Source: Acidimicrobiia bacterium
GTDB taxonomy: Bacteria; Actinomycetota; Acidimicrobiia; Spongiisociales; ZC4RG35
Direction of reading: 5' to 3'
DNA length: 64,000 nucleotides
Assembly: GCA_028284765.1 (NCBI GenBank)
Contig: JANQRA010000011.1
Coordinates: 62,001-126,000, forward strand
In this document: positions 42,084-49,518 of the stretch, in pieces
How the letters are laid out: each line of letters starts with the position of its first letter
Position numbering within the stretch: the stretch's first letter is position 1
Made by a program: the position numbers and the translations under genes
The notes under the pieces: model-generated
The model's database searches: none
Seen by the model: the letters and a program-made list of their open reading frames with translations, nothing else
Told to the model about the DNA's origin: nothing

Positions 42084-42764
42084 TCATCTTCGGAGTGGAT
42101 CGTCGTACAAGGAGCCGTCGCCCGGTTCTATGCCAGATCGACGCATTTCATCGTCGACCCTGGCTGCTCGGCGTTTGGTATCGAGAGTCAATGGCTGAGA
42201 GTCGGCGATCGACTGCGAAAACAGGTCAGAGAGGTGGTCGAAATTCGTTGCGGACCCTTCACCGTGGATCTCCCCATCCGGAGAGAGCAGCACGAAGTAC
42301 GGAGTGAGGGGGACCCTGAACTCGTCCCAAGCGGTGTCCGACATGACGACTGAGACGCCGCTTGGCGCCAGGTTTGCGATCTTGCGCGGTGATTCGCCCT
42401 CGGGCCCTTTGGTCACCACAACGGTTCGAGCCCCAAGTCGATCTAGCTGACGCCTATCTGCCAGCTCTTCCCAAAAGACAAGGCAGCTCGCACAACCAGA
42501 CGAGAGAAAAGCGAGGAGGGTGTCGGTTCGTCCGCTGTCCAGAGACAAAGACACCGTGGAACCAGCGGGGTCGATACCAGTCAGGTCGGACAGCGGGGTT
42601 TTCCCCAAACCGGTCCCGGCCGGTCGCGGCGCCGGAGCAGATCCGAGGTTGCGATTGATCGCATCGAGCTGCCGGAGAATCTCTGCGTGAGACTTGAGCA
42701 GGCCTGCAACGAGGATGAGCAGCAAAACGATTACTACGCCTTCGATGGCAACAATGAGGCTCAT
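42084..42764 (-). CDS. MauD-like thioredoxin-fold protein
   Basis: 226 residues from ATG 42764, overlapping the upstream stop as ATGA. An N-terminal transmembrane helix (LIVAIEGVVIVLLLILVAGLL) is followed by a thioredoxin-fold domain with the redox pair CASC in LLAFLSSGCASCLVFWEEL. The order of anchor, linker and late TlpA/peroxiredoxin-type domain matches MauD, the protein thought to form disulfides in the methylamine dehydrogenase light chain. Its partner here should be the cysteine-rich protein encoded just upstream. Confidence 0.8.
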   Translation of the reverse strand: MSLIVAIEGVVIVLLLILVAGLLKSHAEILRQLDAINRNLGSAPAPRPAGTGLGKTPLSDLTGIDPAGSTVSLSLDSGRTDTLLAFLSSGCASCLVFWEELADRRQLDRLGARTVVVTKGPEGESPRKIANLAPSGVSVVMSDTAWDEFRVPLTPYFVLLSPDGEIHGEGSATNFDHLSDLFSQSIADSQPLTLDTKRRAARVDDEMRRSGIEPGDGSLYDDPLRR

Positions 42765-44086
42765 GCGTTGCGCCCCCAAGTCAACGGGAGACCATTTGGA
42801 TCTCCGAAATCGAACGTTCCCTCGGGGCCACCGGACGTGTGGGCGTTACGGAACGTCCAAGTTCCCGAATCGAACCAGCCGACCCCGGTTGAACCGTCGC
42901 CATCCCAGTCACCGGTCACCGGATGACCCGATCCGGCGAAGGTGAAGTCATAGTTCGGGGCTCCTGACGACAGCGCAAGCCTGAGCAGCCATTGGTTGCC
43001 GCGTACGACACCGATGCGAGAGCGTCCGCTCCCGTCCCAGTCTCCAACGATCGGGATGTCGTCGGGTTCACCGAACGTGAAGTCGTAGTCCGCGGGTCCT
43101 GGCGAGTTCTCATTCTTCAGAAGCCATCGGTTGCCTCGTCTCACGCCGATTGTGTGCACCCCGTTCCCGTTCCAGTCACCGATGAGAGGGATGTCCCCTG
43201 GGCGGCCGTATTCGACGACGAGATCTGGGTCTCCTGGGCCTTCCACCTGGCGGAGGTACCAGGTGAGTCGATCCTCTCGGCCAGCGATTCCGTGGCGGGT
43301 GCCACGCACCATTCCAACAGTCCTCACGCCTGAGTTGGAGAAGTCGCCGATCAGTGGGACGTCATCTTCCAAGCCGAAGTCGAAAGTCGATTCGGCGCTT
43401 CCTGTGCTCAGACTGTTGCGTAGCTGCCAGGTGGCCCCGGTCAATACTGCAGGTCGGGCGACGTATGGACCCTTGGGGGTTGTGTCAGGATGAAGGCCCG
43501 GGGCATCGTGCGTATACGTGGTCTGGGATACCGCATCGGTCTTGTTGCATGATGAGTCCCATTCCCACGGTGGAATACAGGTGACCACCCGGCAGATGAT
43601 CGGTCCGATACAGGGCTCCTGGTTGTTGCATTGCCCGTACCTGAACCTGGTGCACCCGGTCTTGCGGTTGTCGCAGCTGTCTTCGTGGCAGTGGCATGCG
43701 AACTCGGTGCAGGTCGGGGAGCATGTTCCGCTCGCCCCACAGCCGCAACTGCAGGTGGAGGAGTGACAGTCCATGTAGTAGCGGCTCTCGCCATCACAGA
43801 AGGTGTTGCCTTCTGCGCGCCACCACCCGCCGACAAGCGCACCAGGGGGACACGTGTTGACACCATGGATGTTCGAACAGAACTCCGTCCATCCATCGTT
43901 GCAGCGGGTGCTCGGTCCGCAGTCTCCCGGTATGACCGCAGCCTCTGCAGTGACGGGTCGCAGGATGAAGGTGGCCGGCGCGGCGACCAATGCGGTGCCA
44001 ACCATGGCCGTCCGTCTCAGGAAGCCACGGCGTGATGTCCTCGAGTCGAGGAAACCGGCAGCGGCATTGACGAGTTTGGTGCTCAT
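42761..44086 (-). CDS. Tat-exported MauA-like cysteine-rich protein fused to propeller-type repeats
   Basis: 441 residues. Tat signal SRRGFLRRTAMVG near the N-terminus. Residues about 50-185 form a domain with about 20 cysteines. Its segment NTCPPGALVGGWWRAEGNTFC aligns by eye with the light chain of methylamine dehydrogenase (MauA) around the first tryptophan of the TTQ cofactor. The second TTQ tryptophan position, before a Cys near the domain end, reads GQC here. Residues about 205-441 are about five 48-residue repeats (DIPLIGDWNGNGVHTIGVRRGNRWLLKN), of the FG-GAP/VCBS-like propeller type. Exported folded; the partner MauE- and MauD-like proteins probably form its disulfides. Confidence 0.8.
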   Translation of the reverse strand: MSTKLVNAAAGFLDSRTSRRGFLRRTAMVGTALVAAPATFILRPVTAEAAVIPGDCGPSTRCNDGWTEFCSNIHGVNTCPPGALVGGWWRAEGNTFCDGESRYYMDCHSSTCSCGCGASGTCSPTCTEFACHCHEDSCDNRKTGCTRFRYGQCNNQEPCIGPIICRVVTCIPPWEWDSSCNKTDAVSQTTYTHDAPGLHPDTTPKGPYVARPAVLTGATWQLRNSLSTGSAESTFDFGLEDDVPLIGDFSNSGVRTVGMVRGTRHGIAGREDRLTWYLRQVEGPGDPDLVVEYGRPGDIPLIGDWNGNGVHTIGVRRGNRWLLKNENSPGPADYDFTFGEPDDIPIVGDWDGSGRSRIGVVRGNQWLLRLALSSGAPNYDFTFAGSGHPVTGDWDGDGSTGVGWFDSGTWTFRNAHTSGGPEGTFDFGDPNGLPLTWGRNA

Positions 44087-44580
44087 CTGTGTCTCAACCG
44101 GGGTAGTTCCGCAAGCAGCAGGTAGGCGGCGTAGGCACCAGCCCCCAGGAACGATGCCACAAGCAGCAGTTCCACCGGTCCCACAGACCAGTCGATCAAT
44201 CCTGAGCTACCACGTGCGGCGACGAAGAGGCTGATCATGGCAACCGTGTTGAAGACGACGTGTGTCACGGTGGGTGGCGTGTCGTCTTTGCCGAAGCAAC
44301 CACATGATTGGATTGGCAGATCGCGGACCATTGCCACCAGCAAGAAGATCGTAAAGGCGCCAAACATCAGACCTGCGAGCCCCACCCAGATACCTCCGAT
44401 CCCCAAGGCGAGTATCGAAATCGCTATCTCGGTGCCACCTAGCAATCGGGCGATGGATGGTGACGAAGGTAATGAGGCCTGCCGGAGGGCTCCGGCGGAG
44501 GGGAGAGGGTCAATGATCTTGGTAACACCGCTTGCGCCGAGAAGTGCGACAGCAACCGCAGCAAAGGCCTGCGCGAACAC
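44083..44580 (-). CDS. MauE/DoxX-like redox membrane protein
   Basis: 165 residues from GTG 44580. Four predicted membrane helices and the MauE motif SCGCFG in the loop (RDLPIQSCGCFGKDDTPPTVTH). MauE is needed with MauD for the disulfide-rich MauA to fold. It overlaps the fusion gene by ATGA and opens the seven-gene operon that ends at 38605. A glycosyltransferase gene on the same strand ends 39 bases upstream. Confidence 0.85.
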   Translation of the reverse strand: MFAQAFAAVAVALLGASGVTKIIDPLPSAGALRQASLPSSPSIARLLGGTEIAISILALGIGGIWVGLAGLMFGAFTIFLLVAMVRDLPIQSCGCFGKDDTPPTVTHVVFNTVAMISLFVAARGSSGLIDWSVGPVELLLVASFLGAGAYAAYLLLAELPRLRHR

Positions 44581-44619
44581 CTGCCGAGCGTAACCAGGGT
44601 CTCAGGTTGCGCCAACGAC

Positions 44620-45657
44620 CTAGCGAGCTTGCGATATGGCGGTGAGGATGTCGATGTAGCTCTGCGCACAAGCTGTCATGTCAAAGGTCTCACGAGCTCG
44701 TTGGCTGATTTCGGTCCTATTCCAATGCATGGAGCGCACCTCTTCGATGGCGCCAACGACTGTCTCGGTGGAGGCATCACCTGCAACCCCGACTCCGACG
44801 GTGATGCCCAAAGCCATCGATATCTCGTCCACGGCCGGTTTGTATCCCACGACCGGGGTGCCTGCGCTCGCCGCTTCCATGTAGACCGACGCCAGCCCCT
44901 CAGACGCGCTGGGCATACAGAGCAACTCGGAGCTCAACATGTGTGTCATCACATCATCAGGACCAAGTTGTCCAGCGAATTCCGTGCCAGGTATCGCGGC
45001 CGCTTGCGACTCCCTGGATCCGGCGCCCACGAACGTGATGCCGACTCCAGATCGGTGGCACGCTTCAGCCGCCACTAGCGGCCGCTTGATGCTCTCGATC
45101 GATCCCACGAACAGAGCCCCCGAACGGGGATGATGAGGACTTGGCGCCGCGGCTGAGAATGGTTGGCCAAGACCGTTGTACACAACATGGACTGGGCTTC
45201 GGTACTCGAACCCGAGTTCCTCTCCCTGGCGGATAGTGGCATGGCTGGGAAAGCGCAGTGCGTCCATTGAGCCCAAAGCCCGTGTGATGCGAGATTTGCT
45301 CGCCTCTTGGTCCTCTGACTGGAGGTGGGGAGTCCATGAGTTGATAGATCCGAGGCATGGGGTCGACGCGTCGTTGGCCTGGTACTGCCCGAACGTGTGG
45401 GCGATATGGAACATGAGAATCACGTCGGCGTGGTCTGCGTTTTCTCGATAGGAAGCTTCGCTTTGGTCCGAGACGATCGGAACATGACTGGGTGGTTTGA
45501 CCGGGTTCCTTGCGAGCCGGGCGGGGATTGTTGCGGTCACTGTGACGTCGGGCATCGAGGTGAACGCATCAACGAGGTTCCTGTGGGCGTTGGCTACGCC
45601 ACCGACAGTTGGCCCACCCCACTCAGGAGGGATCGAGCCGACAGTCATGATCTTCAT
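44620..45657 (-). CDS. GT4-like glycosyltransferase
   Basis: 345 residues from ATG 45657, which overlaps the stop of the upstream gene as ATGA; a longer frame to 45825 lies in that gene. GT-B fold: N-terminal MTVGSIPPEWGGPTVGGVANAHRNLV, the central sugar-nucleotide strand GALFVGSIESIKRPLVAAEA, and C-terminal LLCMPSASEGLASVYMEAASAGTPVVGY with the GT4 E-x7-E motif. It transfers an activated sugar in glycan synthesis, probably at the cytosolic membrane face. Last gene of the 51615-44620 unit. Confidence 0.85.
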   Translation of the reverse strand: MKIMTVGSIPPEWGGPTVGGVANAHRNLVDAFTSMPDVTVTATIPARLARNPVKPPSHVPIVSDQSEASYRENADHADVILMFHIAHTFGQYQANDASTPCLGSINSWTPHLQSEDQEASKSRITRALGSMDALRFPSHATIRQGEELGFEYRSPVHVVYNGLGQPFSAAAPSPHHPRSGALFVGSIESIKRPLVAAEACHRSGVGITFVGAGSRESQAAAIPGTEFAGQLGPDDVMTHMLSSELLCMPSASEGLASVYMEAASAGTPVVGYKPAVDEISMALGITVGVGVAGDASTETVVGAIEEVRSMHWNRTEISQRARETFDMTACAQSYIDILTAISQAR

Positions 45658-48600
45658 TGGAAGAAGGAGATCTGCGTGGTCAGGTCCGGTCCGTCGACGG
45701 TGACTATCACGACGGTCGACTCCTCCAGCTGGCCGTAGTCGGGGGAGTAGAACGAGACGAGTCGGCCGTTGTCTTCTCCTGTGAGTATCTGGACACTCCT
45801 GTGACCTTCGAAGCGCATCCGGCATGCCACACCATCCCTGGACTCGAGGTGAACCTCGTTGCTTGAGACTCTGACGACCTTTAGGTCAGGATGAGCGTGG
45901 AATAGGTGGGTCGTCTCAGCGGCTATCGCTCCAACTCGGTCAACGACTTTCACTACCTGGTCGTCGTAGGAAACCGCTATTCGGCGGAGGATCGTGCCCT
46001 CGACGAGCGAATGGCTGGCCTCAACGCTGTCGGTACTCGCCGTCCTGCTTACGGCCGTTACATCAACTCGATTCAGCTCGAAGTCCTGATTACCAACGAG
46101 CACGGTGTTGTGAGCCTTCGCCGACCGCATGTACTTTCGGATGGGTGTCTGCTCTTCCATGCTGTAGTAGCCAGAGTCCACGATCCAGTCCCGGCCATGG
46201 GCGTAGAGCACGAAGGACAGGGCGTCGTAGTGGTAGTGGGGAGACTTGAAAGCTGCGACTTTGAACACAAGATTGAGGTCCCAATCACCTGCATGATTCT
46301 GGGGGTCAACTCCGGTGAACACCGCATATCCGGCAACGTCGTCGACGACGAGGTGTGAGGAGGTCGGTTCAGGTGCTTCGTGTGTCGACTCCGCTGGAGG
46401 AGGAATCTCCCGGGCGGTGAGGCTCGTAACAAAGCCTCTCCAGTCGGCGGGCTTGACGTTGAGCGCCGTGTCGCCAATCGTCGGTGACGTTCCATCGGGT
46501 CGGACGAGGAAGGGCCAAACCCGAAGGGCCCGGTCGACAGTGGCACTCAGGTCACCCACCGTGTCGTACCCATTCACACGGAGAAAGCCGTCCAGTCCGG
46601 CGAGACGTTGCATCACGAATGAGTGGTATCCGGGGGACTGCTCCAGATGGAATCCCAGGGGTGAGAAGTTGTCGAGCAGATACCTGTCGAGGCGGCCGTA
46701 TCCGACTCGTCGCCAGACATCGGCACGCGGGAACTGGGGAAGCATTTCCGCGAGAGCTATCAGCGAGGCATCCATCTCGAGGCCATGGTTGGAGCCTTCT
46801 GGATAATTGGCGTCATCAGCGAGAAAGTCACCGTGTTGGCCCAGGAGTCCGGCGACCGCTCGAGCGTCTTCCGGTTCCAACAAACCGGCTTCAGCGAGCC
46901 TGAACCACCCGAAGAGGAGGACTCGCGTCCGGATGGCGGCCGCGTGGTCATTCCAGGCGTAGCGAGAGGCGCCAACCTTGGAGTTGTGCAAGGCCCAATC
47001 GTCGAGCACATCGAGGAACAGTTGTCTCGCCGATGCGTCCTCGACGGCGTGTTGAACGACCGGCTCCAGCCACTCGAGCGAATGGCGATGGAAATCCCAC
47101 GAGCGATTGTCAAGCGGGTTCTCGGTCCAGTCGGGAGGACACGCCATTTCAATTGGCTCGAAGATCTTCGCCGGAGTGAAGAGGCCGCTCACGAGTCGGC
47201 CGAAGCTTTCGATGTCGGCCTCTGTAGGCGTTCGCGCCTTGTATCTGTAGGTGGCGGCCGGCTTGGGTGCCTTTAGCCATCTCTCGACCCAGCCATCGCC
47301 GAGAGCCGCGTCGAGGCCCTGAGCAACCTCGCCTGCCGTACGGCGACCCCTCGCTTTCGGGACCGACTTCTCGGCTGATGGCCGCATCAGTTCAGCTCTC
47401 CAAGCGTCCCACGTGCTCGATCTCGAGTAGCGACTGGCCATCTCCGCCTTCGCACGGTGCGAGGCGGCGGGCCACTCAACGGCCGATCTTGATGTCACGT
47501 CGTTCGCTGCAGATCTGATGTCTGAGGAAACCCAATGGTCTCCGACGATGGCGCCCAAGCCCTCACGTTCGAGAGCAACGGGCACGGCACCGGAGCACAT
47601 ACCTTCGATCAGGGCGAGGTGAAAGCTTTCAACGTCGCTTGGTGAGAGGATGTGTCCGATCTTCTGGAACCAGGAGGGAACGGCACTGTCGGCAGGTTCG
47701 AACGTCACGGCCTCTCGGAGTCGGGGGTCGTTGTTGACGCGGTCGAACTGGGTTTCGAAGAATGCCCTCTCAAGTGGGTCTTGCCACACCCACTTGAAGT
47801 CCGTAGGAGGACGGCCCTTGACGATCAGTCGATAGCGTGGATCTATCGCACGGATCTCGGCTATCAGATCCAGAGCCAGGTCGAGCCGTTTCAATTGCGG
47901 CACGTACCCGAGGAGCCCGATGTTGAAGCGAGCTGCTTCGGTCTTGGGTCGATCAAGCGCTAGTTCGTCGACGAAGTTCGGGATGGTGACTTTGCGCTCA
48001 GCTTGCCAGCCGAACTCTTCTATTGCGGCGCTTCGGATGTGATCGCCGACGAATACCAACGCGTCGACCGCAGCTTCGTTGAGTCGATGTGGCCATGGGC
48101 TCGTCAACTCGGTCCGATGGAATCGAACCAACAACCTGTCCGGGAGACTCTCATGCTCGGAATATGTGACCGCGTTGGCGAGACACCACTCGGCAATCGC
48201 AGTGTCGGCCCACGTCAGCAACTCTTCGGTCGCATCGGGGTCGTTTTCTGCACCGTTCCACTGGTCTAGTCGGACTTCAGCGCCGGCTCGGTTCATCAGA
48301 TCGATCAGCGGTGCGGCAAATCGCATGTCGTGACCGCCGACAACGATTCTCCTCCCATCCAACACTTCGCCAGGGCGCTCGGAGCGAAGGCGTTCCAGCA
48401 GTGGCGTCAAGCGTCGGCGAGCACTGCTGAATGTGAACTGATTAGCCACGTCCGCCAATCCGTCACGGGCAGAATCGAGATTGACGGTCCGAGCCGACAC
48501 CGATGTGATGACTGGAGTGAGCTCATCGGCGGAGGTCACCAAAAGTGGATAGTTGGCTCCAAACAGCTCTTCGTGCATCAGCGTGCGGTTGATGATCGGC

Positions 48601-49517
48601 GGGACACCCAAGGCCGCATACTCGAGAACCTTGGTCGAGAGTTCTCTGCTGGCGTTCATCCACTCGGCTCTCGCTGAAAGGGCCAGATCGCAGCTCCCGA
48701 CGACGTCCAGCGTTTGTCTGCGGCTCAGCCCTCCATGCCAGAAGACGCCGTCGGCCGAAAGGCCAGCCGTGACTCTTGTTTTGAAGTCAGGGTCTGATGG
48801 TGGGTCGTGAATCTTGTCGCCGATCACGTGCAACTCCACGGCATGCCCGCTCGCTCGCACCGTGGCGACCGCGTTGAACATCTCTTCGATGCCCCATCCG
48901 GGCGCAAACTTCCCCGCGTAGACGAGCTTCAAGGTGTCGCCGAAGGCCTTGGTCCGCGGTTCGAGCTCGTCGGGGATCATCGGGTGGAGCAAATGGAGTT
49001 TGGGATCTGCTTCGGGCAACACTTGGGCCAGGAGGGCCCTGGACTGCTCGGTTTGGGTGAAGAACACGTCTGACCCCGAGGCAATCTCTCCCAGCTCATC
49101 GCGTATCGCGTCGTCCATCTCTCGTGGGGATTCGGGCATGTCGGTCACATAGCTCCAGAGGCGACCGGTCCAGTGCTTTGATCGCGCCGTCATAAGGCAC
49201 GCTTCTCTGCCGCGAATGATCAACGCATCGAATCCGACCTCGGAGTCGACCTCGAGAAGTCGATCGACGATGTCTGTCCCGGCCAGTCGTGCCTTTTCAT
49301 GGCCGCTCGAAGGGTCCCAAAGAGTCAGAGGCTCGATGTCGTTCAAATCCTCAATCAATTGGCCACGGCGGGGAGGAGTCTTCCTAACGAGATGCACCTC
49401 GACTCCTGGGATTCCCGTAAGAACTTGAGTCATCGAAGTGAGCCACACCGAGGATCCGTCGATGATGTTCAGGTCTACGTCTCCGTAGAGACCGATCCTG
49501 AGCGGGCGCTCTTGCAT
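45654..49517 (-). CDS. Triple-domain GT-GT-heparinase II/III fusion
   Basis: 1287 residues. Residues about 1-390: first GT-B glycosyltransferase (LRIGLYGDVDLNIIDGSSVWL, LVYAGKFAPGWGIEEMFNAV, STKVLEYAALGVPPIIN). About 395-715: second (RRIVVGGHDMRFAAPLIDL, FNIGLLGYVPQLKRLDLALDLI, LSPSDVESFHLALIEGMCSGAVPVA). About 755-1287: heparinase II/III-like domain (YPEGSNHGLEMDASLIALAE, SPHYHYDALSFVLYAHGRDWIVDSG). No signal peptide, so the lyase part seems cytosolic unless exported oddly. One gene joins building and cutting of a uronic-acid-like polysaccharide. It starts one base after the stop of the CgeB-type gene and is in its operon. Confidence 0.88.
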   Translation of the reverse strand: MQERPLRIGLYGDVDLNIIDGSSVWLTSMTQVLTGIPGVEVHLVRKTPPRRGQLIEDLNDIEPLTLWDPSSGHEKARLAGTDIVDRLLEVDSEVGFDALIIRGREACLMTARSKHWTGRLWSYVTDMPESPREMDDAIRDELGEIASGSDVFFTQTEQSRALLAQVLPEADPKLHLLHPMIPDELEPRTKAFGDTLKLVYAGKFAPGWGIEEMFNAVATVRASGHAVELHVIGDKIHDPPSDPDFKTRVTAGLSADGVFWHGGLSRRQTLDVVGSCDLALSARAEWMNASRELSTKVLEYAALGVPPIINRTLMHEELFGANYPLLVTSADELTPVITSVSARTVNLDSARDGLADVANQFTFSSARRRLTPLLERLRSERPGEVLDGRRIVVGGHDMRFAAPLIDLMNRAGAEVRLDQWNGAENDPDATEELLTWADTAIAEWCLANAVTYSEHESLPDRLLVRFHRTELTSPWPHRLNEAAVDALVFVGDHIRSAAIEEFGWQAERKVTIPNFVDELALDRPKTEAARFNIGLLGYVPQLKRLDLALDLIAEIRAIDPRYRLIVKGRPPTDFKWVWQDPLERAFFETQFDRVNNDPRLREAVTFEPADSAVPSWFQKIGHILSPSDVESFHLALIEGMCSGAVPVALEREGLGAIVGDHWVSSDIRSAANDVTSRSAVEWPAASHRAKAEMASRYSRSSTWDAWRAELMRPSAEKSVPKARGRRTAGEVAQGLDAALGDGWVERWLKAPKPAATYRYKARTPTEADIESFGRLVSGLFTPAKIFEPIEMACPPDWTENPLDNRSWDFHRHSLEWLEPVVQHAVEDASARQLFLDVLDDWALHNSKVGASRYAWNDHAAAIRTRVLLFGWFRLAEAGLLEPEDARAVAGLLGQHGDFLADDANYPEGSNHGLEMDASLIALAEMLPQFPRADVWRRVGYGRLDRYLLDNFSPLGFHLEQSPGYHSFVMQRLAGLDGFLRVNGYDTVGDLSATVDRALRVWPFLVRPDGTSPTIGDTALNVKPADWRGFVTSLTAREIPPPAESTHEAPEPTSSHLVVDDVAGYAVFTGVDPQNHAGDWDLNLVFKVAAFKSPHYHYDALSFVLYAHGRDWIVDSGYYSMEEQTPIRKYMRSAKAHNTVLVGNQDFELNRVDVTAVSRTASTDSVEASHSLVEGTILRRIAVSYDDQVVKVVDRVGAIAAETTHLFHAHPDLKVVRVSSNEVHLESRDGVACRMRFEGHRSVQILTGEDNGRLVSFYSPDYGQLEESTVVIVTVDGPDLTTQISFFQ

Positions 49518-49518
49518 C

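Noticed and set aside
38605-44580. Reading the mau-like operon as a true methylamine dehydrogenase cluster
   Set aside because: No MauB heavy chain, no MauG, no amicyanin, and the second TTQ tryptophan appears missing.
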